DNA of 41,118 bases from assembly GCA_036273515.1 (NCBI GenBank), contig DASUHM010000040.1, positions 1 to 41,118 of the forward strand, read 5' to 3'. A model generated the notes under the pieces. It was not told the DNA's origin. It did no database searches and saw only the letters and a program-made list of their open reading frames with translations. Of the stretch, positions 23,901-32,977 are shown in pieces; position 1 is the stretch's first letter; every line of letters starts with the position of its first letter. The position numbers and the translations under genes are program-made. The DNA is from Gaiellales bacterium (GTDB lineage: Bacteria; Actinomycetota; Thermoleophilia; Gaiellales; JAICJC01).

Positions 23901-25099
23901 AGCGCCTCCTCCCGCAGGCTGGTGTCGAGCCGTGGCTCCGGATGCTTCGGCCGCGACCGCCGTGCCCGCCAGGCGTAGACCAGCAGGAGCTCGGCGCCGA
24001 CGAAGAGGACGATGAGTCCCTGGATGATCGTGGCCAGGTTGCCGGCCAGCTCGGGCGGGAACACGGTCGGATCGAGCGCCCGGGTGGACGTGCCCACCTC
24101 CAGACCGCCGAAGAGCAGCGCCGCCAGCGCGATCCCGATCGGGCGGCCGCGGCCGAGCAGGGCGACGGCGATGCCGATGAAGCCGATCTGGCTCACCTGG
24201 ATGTCGTTCGTCGCGATCGAGAACTCCCAGCCGAGGATGTCCATCGAGCCCGCCAGGCCGGCGAACGCGCCCGAGATCGCGAGCGCGATGACGTACTTGC
24301 GCGAGACCGACATGCCGCTGTAGCGGGCCGCCTCGGGGTTGAACCCGACCGCCTTGACCTCGAACCCGAGCGTGGTCCGGTTGAGGATGAACCAGTAGAC
24401 GACCAGCGCGAAGAGGGCGATGAAGATGCCGGCGTGGAGCGGCTGCAGGTTGCCCCAGATGGCGGGCAGCTGGGCCGAGTGCGCGATCGGGTTCGACTTG
24501 GGCACCGAGCGCTCGGAGCCCTGCAGCGGGCCGCCGAGCTCGAAGAGGTACTGGCCGCCGTAGAACGCGATCCAGTTCAGCATGATCGTCGAGATCACCT
24601 CGTGGGCGCCGACCGCCGCCTTGAGGCCGCCGGCGATCCCGCCCCAGACGGCGCCTCCGATGAGCGCGGCGACCATCGCCAGGAACACGTGCAGCGGGCG
24701 CGACATCGACGCGAAGTGGAGGCCGACCCAGAGCGAGCAGATCAGCCCGACGTAGTACTGGCCCTGGCCGCCGATGTTGAACATCCCGCAGCGGAACGCG
24801 AACGCCACGGCGAGCGCGGTCAGGATCAGCGGCGTCGTCTCGATCAACGTCTGCTGCAGGTTGATCGCGGCGAAGATCTTGTCGGTGCTCGACGTCCACG
24901 GCAGCACGTAGTTCAGGCCGGTGCCCTTGAAGATCGCGTTGTAGGCCGAGATCGGGTTGTGGCCGGCGGCGAGCACCGCGAGCCCGCCCACGACGAACGC
25001 GAGCACCACCGTCCCGACCGGCAGCAGCACGCCCTCGGCGCGGTTGCTGAGCGCCTCGCCGACGCGATCGAGCGTGCCGCGCTTGTCCGGCTCGTTCAC
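23897..25099 (-). CDS. ABC transporter permease, BMP/nucleoside type
   Basis: A 400-residue permease, the first of the pair (YufP/NupP-like). It has an N-terminal helix ([25 protein letters not shown]), the family segment [32 protein letters not shown], the loop [15 protein letters not shown] and [28 protein letters not shown]. It forms the channel with the 22701-23900 product and is driven by the double ATPase. GTG 25099 overlaps the ATPase stop codon as GTGA, as does the next gene, so translation of the three is coupled. The likely substrate is nucleosides, by family. Confidence 0.9.
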   Translation of the reverse strand: MNEPDKRGTLDRVGEALSNRAEGVLLPVGTVVLAFVVGGLAVLAAGHNPISAYNAIFKGTGLNYVLPWTSSTDKIFAAINLQQTLIETTPLILTALAVAFAFRCGMFNIGGQGQYYVGLICSLWVGLHFASMSRPLHVFLAMVAALIGGAVWGGIAGGLKAAVGAHEVISTIMLNWIAFYGGQYLFELGGPLQGSERSVPKSNPIAHSAQLPAIWGNLQPLHAGIFIALFALVVYWFILNRTTLGFEVKAVGFNPEAARYSGMSVSRKYVIALAISGAFAGLAGSMDILGWEFSIATNDIQVSQIGFIGIAVALLGRGRPIGIALAALLFGGLEVGTSTRALDPTVFPPELAGNLATIIQGLIVLFVGAELLLVYAWRARRSRPKHPEPRLDTSLREEAL

Positions 25100-26625
25100 G
25101 CCGCCGTCTCCTTGCCGCCGCCGCCGGCCATCGCCACGCCGAGGTCGAGCTCGGACACGTCGGGGCCGTACTCGCCCACGATCTGGCCGCGGTACATGAC
25201 CAGGATGCGGTCGGACAGGCCGAGGATCTCGTCGAGCTCGAAGCTGACGAGCAGAATGGCGCGGCCGCGGTCGCGCTCCTCGACCAGGCGGCGGTGCACG
25301 AACTCGATCGCGCCGACGTCGAGCCCGCGGGTGGGCTGGGCGGCGACGAGGAGGTCGGGGTTGTCCGAGACCTCGCGGGCGATCACGACCTTCTGCTGGT
25401 TGCCGCCGGACAGGGCGAACGCCGGCGTTTGCGGGCCGCCGCCGCGGACGTCGAACTCCTCGAGCAGACCGCGCGCCTTCGCCACGATCCGCCGCGGCGA
25501 GAGGATCCCGAGCTGCGAGACCGGCACCCGCCGGTAGTCGCGCAGCGCCAGGTTCTCCGCCAGCGAGAACTCGAGCACGAGGCCGCGCCGGTGGCGGTCC
25601 TCGGGGATGTGGCCGATGCCGGCGTCGAGGCTCGCGCGGGCGTCGGCCCGGGTGAGGTCGCGGCCGGACACGGTGACCGTCCCCGCCGTCGGGCGCCGCA
25701 AACCGGTGATGGCCTCGACGAGCTCGGCCTGGCCGTTGCCGTCGACGCCGGCGATGCCGACGATCTCGCCGGCGCGGGCCTCGAGCGAGAGCCCCTGCAC
25801 GGCCTCGAGCCCGCGGTCGTCGGCGACGTGCAGATCGCGCACCTCGAGCACGGGCTTCTCCGGATGGGCCTTCTCCTTCTGCACGCGCAGCAGCACCTCG
25901 CGGCCCACCATGAGCCGGGCCAGGCTCTCCTCGGTCGCGCCCTCGCGCGGCACCGTCTCGACCGCCCGGCCGCGCCGCAGCACGGTGATGCGGTCGGCGA
26001 TGTCGAGCACCTCGCCGAGCTTGTGGGTGATGAAGATGACGGACGTGCCCATGTCGTTTCGCAGCGTGTTCAGGATCCGGAAGAGGTCGGTCGCCTCCTG
26101 CGGCGTCAGCACCGCGGTGGGCTCGTCGAGGATCAGGATCTGGGCGTTTCGGTAGAGCGCCTTCACGATCTCGACCCGCTGCTGCATGCCGACCGAGATC
26201 TCCTCCACGCGCGCGTCCGGGTTGACCGCGAGGCCGAGGCTGTTCGACACGTCGAGGACGCGCTTGCGGGCCGCCGCCAGGTCGAGGAAGGGCCCGCTCG
26301 TCGGCTCGGAGGCGAGGACGACGTTCTCGGCGACCGTCATCACCGGGATCAGCATGAAGTGCTGGTGCACCATGCCGATGCCGGCCTCGATCGCGTGCTT
26401 GGGCGACGAGATCCGCACCGGCTTGCCGTTCATCCGGATCTCGCCGGCGTCGGGCTGGTAGAGCCCGTAGAGGACGTTCATGAGCGTCGACTTGCCCGCC
26501 CCGTTCTCGCCCAGCAGGGCGTGTACCTCGCCGGGTGCGAGCTCGAAGTCGATCGCGTCGTTGGCCACCAGGCTGCCGAAGCGCTTGGTGATTCCGCGCA
26601 GTTCCAGGACTGGGTGGTCGGCCAT
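25096..26625 (-). CDS. ABC transporter ATPase with two nucleotide-binding domains
   Basis: A 509-residue RbsA/YufO-type ATPase. Domain 1 has Walker [10 protein letters not shown], the Q-loop region [11 protein letters not shown], the signature [11 protein letters not shown] and Walker [13 protein letters not shown], with His in ITHKLGE. Domain 2 (from about residue 260) has a degenerate Walker A (GVDGNGQAE), signature [15 protein letters not shown] and Walker B-like [13 protein letters not shown], where Glu is replaced by Gln, as is usual in this subgroup where only one site hydrolyses ATP. It is encoded downstream of the binding lipoprotein after a strong hairpin, and upstream of the two permeases with a four-base overlap. 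Confidence 0.93.
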   Translation of the reverse strand: MADHPVLELRGITKRFGSLVANDAIDFELAPGEVHALLGENGAGKSTLMNVLYGLYQPDAGEIRMNGKPVRISSPKHAIEAGIGMVHQHFMLIPVMTVAENVVLASEPTSGPFLDLAAARKRVLDVSNSLGLAVNPDARVEEISVGMQQRVEIVKALYRNAQILILDEPTAVLTPQEATDLFRILNTLRNDMGTSVIFITHKLGEVLDIADRITVLRRGRAVETVPREGATEESLARLMVGREVLLRVQKEKAHPEKPVLEVRDLHVADDRGLEAVQGLSLEARAGEIVGIAGVDGNGQAELVEAITGLRRPTAGTVTVSGRDLTRADARASLDAGIGHIPEDRHRRGLVLEFSLAENLALRDYRRVPVSQLGILSPRRIVAKARGLLEEFDVRGGGPQTPAFALSGGNQQKVVIAREVSDNPDLLVAAQPTRGLDVGAIEFVHRRLVEERDRGRAILLVSFELDEILGLSDRILVMYRGQIVGEYGPDVSELDLGVAMAGGGGKETAA

Positions 26626-26633
26626 CTCGAGAT

Positions 26634-26675
26634 CGCCGGGGGGCGGGCCGCGTCGGGCGGGCCCGCCCCCCGGCG
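26634..26675 (-). terminator. Intercistronic hairpin after the BMP lipoprotein gene
   Basis: CGCCGGGGGGCGGGC (26634-26648) pairs perfectly over 15 bp with 26661-26675. It lies between the lipoprotein gene and the ATPase gene of one operon. It is more likely a partial terminator or mRNA-stabilising element, giving more binding protein than transporter, than a full stop. Confidence 0.65.
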
Positions 26676-26680
26676 AGCGC

Positions 26681-27715
26681 TTACTTGACGGTGTCGGGCG
26701 GGGTGATCTGGCCCGACGCGATCTTCGTCTCGATCGGCTTCAGCTTCGCGACGATGGACGCCGGCACGTTCGGGCTGATCTTGCCGATGCCTGCGCCGTT
26801 GTTCTGGGCGGTGAAGAAGTCCGTCGTGCCGCCCTTGAACGTCCCGGCCTGGATCTGCTTGATCGTGTCGAACACCGCGACGTCGACCTTCTTGACCGCG
26901 CTCGTCAGGATGAACGGCCCGAGGTAGGACTGGTCGGCGTCGACGCCGACGCCCCAGACGCCCTTCTCCTTCGCGGCGGACAGGGCCCCGAGCCCACAGC
27001 CGCCTGCGACCTGGAAGACGACGTCGGAGTGCTGCGCGATCTGGTTCAGCGCGAGCTCCTTGCAGGCCGCCTGGTTGGTGAAGCTCTGCGAGTAGGCGTT
27101 CAGCGTCGTCACCTTCGGGTCGGCCGCCTTCGCGCCGGCCTGGAAGCCGGCGATGTAGTGGTCGACCGGCGGGATCTTCTGGCCGCCGACGGTCGAGACG
27201 ACGTTCGTCTTGGTGACGAGGCCGGCCAGGTAGCCGGCGATGTAGCCGCCGTCCTGCTCGTGGAAGAGCAGGCTCTTCAGGTTCGGGATCGGCTTGGCCG
27301 GGCCCGAGTCGATGATGGCGAAGTTGGTGTTCGGGAACGCCTTCGCGACCTTCTCGACGGCGCTCTCCATGAGGAAGCCAACGGCGATCACGAGGTTGTC
27401 GCCGTGCGCCGCCGCGGTCTGAAGGTTCGGCACGTAGTCCGAGTCGGAGTTCGACTGGAGCACCTCACCCTGGACGCCCAGCTGGTGCTCGGCGTTCTGG
27501 AGCCCGAGGTAGGCCAGGTGGTTGAAGCTGCGGTCGTTCAGGCCGCCGATGTCGGTGACGAGCCCGATCTTGACCGACGGCGCGGAGGACGACGCGGGCG
27601 CGGAGCCGCCGGGGCTCGACGTCCCGCCACCGCCGCTCCCGCAGCCGGCAGCGACCGCGACGACCGTCAATACGGCGGCCACCGCCAGCCACCTACCTCT
27701 CAACAAACGCTTCAC
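26681..27715 (-). CDS. BMP-family nucleoside-binding lipoprotein
   Basis: A 344-residue basic-membrane-protein/PnrA-type binding lipoprotein. The signal peptide [25 protein letters not shown] carries a lipobox (AAGC) followed by a Gly/Ser linker. Family motifs are [53 protein letters not shown] and [30 protein letters not shown]. In the family these bind purine or pyrimidine nucleosides. GTG 27715 has GGGAGGGG four bases upstream. It is the first gene of the uptake operon running to 22701; the order lipoprotein-ATPase-permease-permease matches known nucleoside importers. Confidence 0.92.
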   Translation of the reverse strand: MKRLLRGRWLAVAAVLTVVAVAAGCGSGGGGTSSPGGSAPASSSAPSVKIGLVTDIGGLNDRSFNHLAYLGLQNAEHQLGVQGEVLQSNSDSDYVPNLQTAAAHGDNLVIAVGFLMESAVEKVAKAFPNTNFAIIDSGPAKPIPNLKSLLFHEQDGGYIAGYLAGLVTKTNVVSTVGGQKIPPVDHYIAGFQAGAKAADPKVTTLNAYSQSFTNQAACKELALNQIAQHSDVVFQVAGGCGLGALSAAKEKGVWGVGVDADQSYLGPFILTSAVKKVDVAVFDTIKQIQAGTFKGGTTDFFTAQNNGAGIGKISPNVPASIVAKLKPIETKIASGQITPPDTVK

Positions 27716-27789
27716 GAGCCCCTCCCTTGGTTGCCCCTGTTTCGACGAAAGGCGATGCTACTCCCAGCGCCGGTGTTTCGCACGCAAGT

Positions 27790-29163
27790 TCACACGTCGC
27801 CGGACGCGGCCAGCTCGGCCACCGCATCGGCGAACACCTCGGTGTGCCGGTCGACGTCCGCGGCGGTCGTCGCCGGCGACATGAGCGCCATGTTGTGGAA
27901 CGGCGTCATCAGCACCCCGCGGTTGAGCGCGTAGAGGTGCATGAAGCGGTCGAGCTCGTGGTCCATCGACGCGGCCGCCTCGCCGCCGGTGCGGGGGCGC
28001 TCGCGCTGGAAGCCGTACTCGGCCCGGCAGCCGAGACGGGTGATGTACCAGTGCAGGCCGTGCCGGCCGATGGCCTCACAGACGCCGTCGGTGAAGCGCT
28101 CGGCGAGCGGGATCATGCGCCCGTACGCCTCCACGGTGAGGACGTCCTCGAGCGTGGCCCGCATCGCCCGCAGCGAGAGCGCGTTGCCGGCGAGGGTGCC
28201 GCCGATGCCGCCGACGTCGACCGGGCCCTGGGGGAGGCCGGCGACCACGCGGGCCGCCGTCTCCTCGCTCATGCCGTAGGCCGCCGCCGGGATGCCGCCC
28301 GCGAGCGGCTTGCCGACGGTGAGGAAGTCGGGATCGAGGTCGTACGCGCGGGTGTAGCCGCCGGGGCCGGCGCACAGCGTGTGCGTCTCGTCGATCACGA
28401 GGAACGTTCCGTGCTTGCGGGTCAGCTCGCGGACGGCCGCGTGGTAGCCCTCGTCGGGGAGGACGATGCCGATGTTGGTGAGCGCCGGCTCGAACAGGCA
28501 GCAGGCGACGTCCCCGTGGCCCAGCTCGCGCTCGAGCCCGTCGAGGTCGTTGATCTCGACGACGCGCGTGGTCTCCGGCACGGGTACGGCCGGCCCGATG
28601 TTGTACGGGCGCGTCTGCGGCGCCCCGTCGTCGCCGATCGTGATGAAGGTCTCGTCGACCGAGCCGTGGTAGCACCAGTTGTGCACGAGGATCTTCGGCC
28701 GGCCGGTGGCCTGGCGGGCGAGCCGGATGGTGAAGCGGTTGGCGTCGGTCGCGGTGAGGGCGAACTGCCAGTAGGGCAGGCCGAAGCGGCGGGCGAACTC
28801 CTCGGCGCACGCGATCGCGTCCTCGGTGGGCAGCATCAGCGTCGTGCCGCGGCGGATCTGGTCGGACACGGCGTCGGCCGTGGCCGCGGGCGCATGGCCG
28901 GTCATCGCGCCGGTGTCGCCGAGGCAGAGATCGACGTACTCGTTGCCGTCGACGTCCGTGAAGCGCGCGCCCGCCGCCTCGGCCACGAACACGGGGAACG
29001 CGCTCGCCCACTCGACCATCCAGTGCATCGGCACGCCCGCCAGCATCGAGGCGCCGGCGCGCTCGAACAGCTCCCTGGAGCGCGGGTGCTCGCGGTCGAA
29101 GCGCTGGTCCTCGCGAGCCTGGAGCCGGGCCAGCCTGTCGCGGTCGACGGTGGAGGCGGTCAT
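27790..29163 (-). CDS. Class III PLP-dependent aminotransferase
   Basis: A 457-residue fold-type I aminotransferase related to glutamate-1-semialdehyde aminomutase and acetylornithine-type enzymes. PLP Lys is in FLTVGKPLAGGIP (about residue 285) and the ring-nitrogen Asp in LVIDETHTLCAGPGG. The active-site entry reads CLGDTGAMTGHAP and NWCYHGSVDE. The N-terminal region (FPVFVAEAAGARFTDVDGNEYVDLCLGD) is typical for class III. The substrate is not evident. ATG 29163 is used; the frame runs further upstream but that overlaps the ribosomal L33 region. It is 74 bases upstream of the BMP operon on the same strand and might be cotranscribed. Confidence 0.9.
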   Translation of the reverse strand: MTASTVDRDRLARLQAREDQRFDREHPRSRELFERAGASMLAGVPMHWMVEWASAFPVFVAEAAGARFTDVDGNEYVDLCLGDTGAMTGHAPAATADAVSDQIRRGTTLMLPTEDAIACAEEFARRFGLPYWQFALTATDANRFTIRLARQATGRPKILVHNWCYHGSVDETFITIGDDGAPQTRPYNIGPAVPVPETTRVVEINDLDGLERELGHGDVACCLFEPALTNIGIVLPDEGYHAAVRELTRKHGTFLVIDETHTLCAGPGGYTRAYDLDPDFLTVGKPLAGGIPAAAYGMSEETAARVVAGLPQGPVDVGGIGGTLAGNALSLRAMRATLEDVLTVEAYGRMIPLAERFTDGVCEAIGRHGLHWYITRLGCRAEYGFQRERPRTGGEAAASMDHELDRFMHLYALNRGVLMTPFHNMALMSPATTAADVDRHTEVFADAVAELAASGDV

Positions 29164-29245
29164 CGGCGTGCGCTGGGGCGAATCACGTTCCGTGTATCCT
29201 GCCTGATCGGCGCCGGTGGCGGCGCCGTGGATCGAGGAGTCTCCC

Positions 29246-29410
29246 GTGGCGAAGTCCGGTGTCCGGGTCCTGGTCACGCTCGCGTGCCAGGACTGCAAGC
29301 GACGCAACTATCAGACGAACAAATCGAAGCGAAACTCGCCCGACCGGATCGAGTTCTCGAAGTACTGCCGCTGGTGCGGACATCACACGCCGCACAGGGA
29401 GACGCGCTAA
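29246..29410 (+). CDS. rpmG: 50S ribosomal protein L33, zinc type
   Basis: A 54-residue ribosomal protein. It reads [30 protein letters not shown]...[18 protein letters not shown]; the two Cys-x2-Cys pairs mark the zinc-binding (C+) form. GTG 29246 has GAGGAG seven bases upstream; the longer frame from 29216 has no such site. It heads the secE-nusG group, five bases before secE, in the common bacterial order rpmG-secE-nusG; no tRNA-Trp lies between them. A TATCCT hexamer at 29195 may be the -10 of its promoter. Confidence 0.93.
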   Translation: MAKSGVRVLVTLACQDCKRRNYQTNKSKRNSPDRIEFSKYCRWCGHHTPHRETR

Positions 29411-29415
29411 CCGCG

Positions 29416-29733
29416 ATGGCACGATCGACGTCGCGAAGGGGTAGGCCTGCCGCCGGAGGCGGCAGCCGCCGGTCGGTCAGCGCGCCGCTCGCGGGCAAGC
29501 CCAAGAGCCAGTCGGGCGGTGACGTCGACCGCCGGCGCGGGCTCCGCGGCCTGGTCGCGTTCACGGGCGAGGTGCGCTCGGAGCTCGCCAAGGTCGACTT
29601 CCCCAACCGCCAGCAGACCTGGCAGTCGACGATGGTCGTCATCGCCGCCTGCGTCCTGGTGGGCGGCTATCTGTACGGTCTCGACCAGGCGTTCGCCCAC
29701 CTCGCCACGAAGCTGATCGACCTCCAAAAGTAA
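29416..29733 (+). CDS. secE: Preprotein translocase subunit SecE
   Basis: A 105-residue essential component of the SecYEG channel. A basic, Ser/Gly-rich 45-residue cytoplasmic extension precedes the conserved amphipathic helix FTGEVRSELAKVDFPNRQQTWQS. A single membrane helix follows (TMVVIAACVLVGGYLYGL). The conserved V-x-FP turn is present as VDFPNRQQT. ATG 29416 is five bases after the rpmG stop, and the nusG gene follows by six bases, with the Shine-Dalgarno for nusG formed by the end of this gene. Confidence 0.93.
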   Translation: MARSTSRRGRPAAGGGSRRSVSAPLAGKPKSQSGGDVDRRRGLRGLVAFTGEVRSELAKVDFPNRQQTWQSTMVVIAACVLVGGYLYGLDQAFAHLATKLIDLQK

Positions 29734-29739
29734 GGACGC

Positions 29740-30270
29740 ATGTTCCGCTGGTATGTGATCAACACCTATTCCGGGCACGAGAACAAGGTCAAGGCCAATC
29801 TCGAGCACCGGATCAAGTCGATGAGCCAGGAGCTCGTCGTCCGTCGCGTCGTCGTCCCCACCGAGTCCGTCGTCGAGACGAAGGACGGGCAGAAGGTTCA
29901 AACCGAGCGGCGGCTGTGGCCGGGCTACGTGCTCGTCAACATGGATCTCACCGACGACGCCTGGACGCTCGTGAAGAACACCCCCGGCGTGACGGGCTTC
30001 GTCGGCTCGCAGAACAAGCCGGTGCCGCTGAGCCAGCCCGAGGTCGACCGCATGCTGCACACGGCGGTCGCGCAGGCCGAGCAGAAGACGAAGGCCAAGG
30101 CCGAGTTCTCGATGGGTGACAGCGTCAAGATCACGTCCGGCTACCTGGCGGACTTCGACGGCGAGATCGCCGAGATCAACGAGGACCAGGGCAAGCTGAA
30201 GGTGCTGGTCTCGATCTTCGAGCGCCAGGTCCCCGTCGAGCTCGAGTTCGACAAGGTCAAGAAGATCTAG
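29740..30270 (+). CDS. nusG: Transcription antitermination factor NusG
   Basis: A 176-residue NusG. The NGN domain begins MFRWYVINTYSGHENKVKANLE and includes RRLWPGYVLVNMDLTDDAW and NTPGVTGFVGS. The C-terminal KOW domain reads MGDSVKITSGYLADFDGEIAEINEDQGKLKVLVSIFERQVPVELEFDKVKKI. The motif after GDSVKI is TSGYLADF where most homologues have GPFADF, a small variation. It couples RNA polymerase to ribosomes or Rho. The Shine-Dalgarno AAGGA is five bases upstream. The gene is followed by a 31-base palindrome and then an unrelated antiporter, instead of rplK. Confidence 0.96.
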   Translation: MFRWYVINTYSGHENKVKANLEHRIKSMSQELVVRRVVVPTESVVETKDGQKVQTERRLWPGYVLVNMDLTDDAWTLVKNTPGVTGFVGSQNKPVPLSQPEVDRMLHTAVAQAEQKTKAKAEFSMGDSVKITSGYLADFDGEIAEINEDQGKLKVLVSIFERQVPVELEFDKVKKI

Positions 30271-30320
30271 GCCGTTCACCTTCCTCGCCAAGCCGTCACC
30301 CGGCGCCAGGCCCCTGTCAT

Positions 30321-30351
30321 GCACCAAACGGGGTCAGACCCCTTTTGGTGC
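30321..30351. repeat. Palindrome with GGGGTCAGACCCC core after nusG
   Basis: GCACCAAA and TTTGGTGC flank CGGGGTCAGACCCCT, giving a near-complete hairpin 50 bases past the nusG stop. The core equals the inner arm of the elements at 20106 and 32771, but the outer arms differ, so this looks like a shorter relative. It probably terminates the rpmG-secE-nusG transcript. Confidence 0.65.
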
Positions 30352-30395
30352 GCCCCGGCCGGTCCGACTGGCGGTGATGTGAGAGCCTCGCCGGT

Positions 30396-31562
30396 GTGCA
30401 GATCGATCTCGCCGCGCTCGTCGCCATCACGGGGCTCGCCGCCGCCGCGCCGGTCCTGGCCGACCTCGTGCCCCGGCCCAAGCCGTCGGTCGTCGTCGTC
30501 GAGATCCTGCTCGGGATCATCGTCGGGCCGCCGGTGCTGCACCTCGCGCACGTGACCCCGCTGGCCGATCTGCTGTCGCAGTTCGGGCTCGCCTTCCTCT
30601 TCTTCCTGGCGGGGTTCGAGCTCGAGCCCGAGCGGGTGCGCGGCATGCCGGCACGGCTCGCCGTCACCACCTGGTTCGTATCCCTCGCCCTCGCGTTCGG
30701 CATCGCCGCCGGGCTGGAGGAGGCCGGCGTGATCGTGAACTACCTCTTCGTGGGCTGTGCGCTCTCGACCACCGCGCTCGGAACCCTCACGCCCATCCTG
30801 CGCGACACCGGCGACCTCGAAGGCGAGTTCGGCGGGTTCGTCATGGCGGCCGGAGCCGTCGGCGAGCTGGGCCCGATCGTCCTGATCGCGCTCCTCCTGA
30901 CCAGCGCGACCAGCCGCACCACGTCGGCGTCCCTGCTGACCGCGTTCGCCCTCGTCGCGGTGGCGGCTGCCGTCGCCGCCCCGCACGTACGCCCGCACCG
31001 GATCGTGGTCGTGATCCAGAAGACGATGGAGGCGACCGGCCAGCTGGCCGTGCGGCTCTCGGTGTTCGTGCTTGCGGCGCTCGTGTACCTGACGGCCCGG
31101 CTCGGCCTCGACGTCGTCCTGGGCGCGTTCTCTGCCGGGATGCTCGTCTCGATCGCCGCCGGCTCGGCGTCCCGGCGGCTGCTCCAGCCGAAGCTCGACG
31201 CGGTCGCCTTCGGCGTCTTCGTGCCGGTCTTCTTCGTGGTGACGGGGATGCGCTTCGACCTCGACGCCGTGATCGGCTCGCTGGACGGCATCGCGAAGCT
31301 CGTGCTCTTCCTCGTCCTCATGCTCGTGGTGCGCGGGCTTCCCACCTATGTCCTGTCCCGGCGGGCTCTGCCGGCAGGCGAACGGCGTGCGCTCGCCTTC
31401 TACGCTTCGACCGGCCTGCCGCTGATCGTCGCGATCACGACCCTCGGCATCGCGGCCGGCCAGATGCGATCCGACACGTCGGCCGGGCTCGTGGGCGCGG
31501 GCATGGTCTCGGTGCTCGTCTACCCGGTCGTCGCGGGGATCGTACGCACCGCGAGGCTATGA
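30396..31562 (+). CDS. CPA2-type cation:proton antiporter
   Basis: A 388-residue membrane protein of the Kef/NapA-like family, with about 12 hydrophobic segments and no C-terminal RCK/TrkA domain. Recognisable are EILLGIIVGPPVLHLAHVTPLADLLSQFGLAFLFFLAGFELE, TTALGTLTPILRDTG, LDVVLGAFSAGMLVS and ASTGLPLIVAITTLG. It likely exchanges Na+ or K+ for protons. The start is GTG 30396, with no evident Shine-Dalgarno. It sits between nusG and rplK, where those genes are normally adjacent. Its stop codon lies inside the likely -10 of rplK. Confidence 0.88.
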   Translation: MQIDLAALVAITGLAAAAPVLADLVPRPKPSVVVVEILLGIIVGPPVLHLAHVTPLADLLSQFGLAFLFFLAGFELEPERVRGMPARLAVTTWFVSLALAFGIAAGLEEAGVIVNYLFVGCALSTTALGTLTPILRDTGDLEGEFGGFVMAAGAVGELGPIVLIALLLTSATSRTTSASLLTAFALVAVAAAVAAPHVRPHRIVVVIQKTMEATGQLAVRLSVFVLAALVYLTARLGLDVVLGAFSAGMLVSIAAGSASRRLLQPKLDAVAFGVFVPVFFVVTGMRFDLDAVIGSLDGIAKLVLFLVLMLVVRGLPTYVLSRRALPAGERRALAFYASTGLPLIVAITTLGIAAGQMRSDTSAGLVGAGMVSVLVYPVVAGIVRTARL

Positions 31563-31563
31563 T
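31558..31563 (+). promoter_or_regulatory. Candidate -10 of the rplKAJL promoter
   Basis: TATGAT overlaps the stop codon of the antiporter gene, 64 bases before rplK. No clear -35. The 5' leader includes GGAGC-CC-GCTCC (about 31588-31599), which may be the L1-binding regulatory hairpin. Confidence 0.4.
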
Positions 31564-31627
31564 CCGCCGTCGCTGGAGTACACGTGGGAGCCCGCTCCGG
31601 GCGCTTGCACCACACGAGAGGTGAGGT

Positions 31628-32056
31628 ATGGCGAAGAAGGTCATCAAGATCATCAAGCTGCAGATCCCGGCCGGCCAGGCCAACCCGGCGCCCCCGGTGG
31701 GCCCGGCGCTCGGCCAGCACGGGGTCAACATCATGGAGTTCTGCAAGGCGTTCAACGCCGCCACGCAGGGCCCGAACGCCGGCCGGATCACGCCCGTCGA
31801 GATCAGCGTGTTCGAGGACCGCTCGTTCACGTTCATCACGAAGACGCCGCCCGCGGCGGTGCTGATCCGCGAGGCGCTCAACATCGACAAGGGGTCGGGC
31901 GAGCCGAACCGCAACAAGGTGGGGACGATCAGCCGCGCCCAGCTGCGCGAGATCGCCGAGACGAAGCTCCCCGACCTGAACGCGAACGACGTCGACGCCG
32001 CGATGCACATCATCGCCGGCACCGCCCGCTCGATGGGCGTGGAGGTGGGTGCCTGA
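31628..32056 (+). CDS. rplK: 50S ribosomal protein L11
   Basis: A 142-residue L11. It starts [46 protein letters not shown], the conserved N-terminal domain. The rRNA-binding C-terminal domain holds [23 protein letters not shown] and the glycine/alanine helix [15 protein letters not shown]-like [24 protein letters not shown] precedes the ATG. The stop codon overlaps the start of rplA as TGATG, so the two are translated in a coupled way, as in the usual L1-regulated operon. Confidence 0.97.
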   Translation: MAKKVIKIIKLQIPAGQANPAPPVGPALGQHGVNIMEFCKAFNAATQGPNAGRITPVEISVFEDRSFTFITKTPPAAVLIREALNIDKGSGEPNRNKVGTISRAQLREIAETKLPDLNANDVDAAMHIIAGTARSMGVEVGA

Positions 32057-32769
32057 TGGCCGGCAAGAAGTACACCACCGCCCGCGCCGCGGTCGACCGC
32101 GAGCGCACGTATCCGCCGCTCGACGCGGTGCGCACGCTGAAGTCGCTCGAGACGGCCAAGTTCGACGAGACCGTCGAGGTGCACCTGCGCCTGGGCGTCA
32201 ACGTCCGCCATGCCGACCAGCAGCTGCGCGGCACGCTCTTCCTGCCCCACGGCACCGGCCGCTCGGTGTCGGTGGCGGTCTTCGCGCAGGGCGAGAAGGC
32301 CAAGGAGGCCGAGGACGCCGGCGCGGACTTCGTCGGCGGCGACGACCTGGCCGCCAGGGTCCAGGAGGGCTTCACCGACTTCGACGTGGCCATCGCCACC
32401 CCCGACATGATGGGCACCGTCGGCCGCCTGGGCCGGATCCTCGGCCCGCAGGGCAAGATGCCGAGCCCGAAGGCGGGGACGATCACGTTCGACATCTCGA
32501 AGGCCGTGTCCGACATCAAGGCCGGCAAGATCGAGTACCGCACCGACCGCACGGGGATCATCCACGTGGCGATCGGCAAGAAGTCGTTCGACGAGCGCGC
32601 GCTGGTCGAGAACTACGGCGCGGTGCTGGACGAGATCCTGCGCGCCAAGCCGGCGGCCGCGAAGGGCCGCTACCTGCGCTCGATCACGATCACGTCGACG
32701 ATGGGCCCGGGCGTGAAGATCGACACGGGCCGCGTCCGCGACCTCATGGAGGAGACCGCCGCCGTCTGA
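32056..32769 (+). CDS. rplA: 50S ribosomal protein L1
   Basis: A 237-residue L1, the stalk protein and translational repressor of rplK-rplA in the family. The N-terminus is [48 protein letters not shown]. Conserved parts include ATPDMMGTVGRLGRILGPQGKMPSPKAGTITFD and GIIHVAIGKKSFDERALVENY. The P-Q-G-K-M-P-S-P-K loop differs slightly from the common PRGLMPNPK. A palindromic element starts one base after its TGA, separating it from the L10 leader of rplJ. Confidence 0.96.
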   Translation: MAGKKYTTARAAVDRERTYPPLDAVRTLKSLETAKFDETVEVHLRLGVNVRHADQQLRGTLFLPHGTGRSVSVAVFAQGEKAKEAEDAGADFVGGDDLAARVQEGFTDFDVAIATPDMMGTVGRLGRILGPQGKMPSPKAGTITFDISKAVSDIKAGKIEYRTDRTGIIHVAIGKKSFDERALVENYGAVLDEILRAKPAAAKGRYLRSITITSTMGPGVKIDTGRVRDLMEETAAV

Positions 32770-32770
32770 G

Positions 32771-32841
32771 AACCGGGGTCAGACCCCGAACGGAACTGCC
32801 ACGGAAGTGTCACGGCGGACGTTCGGGGTCTGACCCCGGTT
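32771..32841. repeat. Palindromic intergenic element, copy 2
   Basis: A perfect 22-bp inverted repeat (32771-32792 and 32820-32841) with a 27-base loop. The arms equal those of copy 1 at 20106-20174 and the loop agrees at 22 of 27 positions. It begins one base after the rplA stop codon and lies upstream of the L10 leader, where it could terminate or attenuate rplKA transcription before rplJL. Confidence 0.8.
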
Positions 32842-32877
32842 GTAGCGGCTACATTTCCGTCGCCAAACTGTCCGCGC

Positions 32878-32977
32878 CAGAGACCGTCGGGGCCCGAGAG
32901 GGCTTAAACCACCACCCGACCGAGGCCGGTGCCCGCGCACGTCACCCCGTGCGCTCGCGTCGCCTCACGGCGGACGC
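32878..32977 (+). promoter_or_regulatory. Ribosomal protein L10-type leader of rplJL
   Basis: GTCGGG (32886-32891) pairs with CCCGAC (32915-32920), enclosing GCCC-GAGA-GGGC (32892-32903) and an unpaired TTAAACCACCA, which fits the kink-turn region of the L10 leader bound by L10-(L12)4. Two more hairpins follow at 32935-32954 (GCGCACG/CGTGCGC) and 32957-32977. By family, excess L10-L12 complex represses rplJL here. A covariance search would confirm it. Confidence 0.6.

Noticed and set aside
29411-29415. tRNA-Trp gene between rpmG and secE
   Set aside because: This is a common arrangement, but here only five bases separate the genes; no tRNA was seen anywhere in the window.
30321-30351. Third full copy of the 70-base element
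   Set aside because: Only the 13-base core is shared; the arms and the loop differ and the length is less than half.
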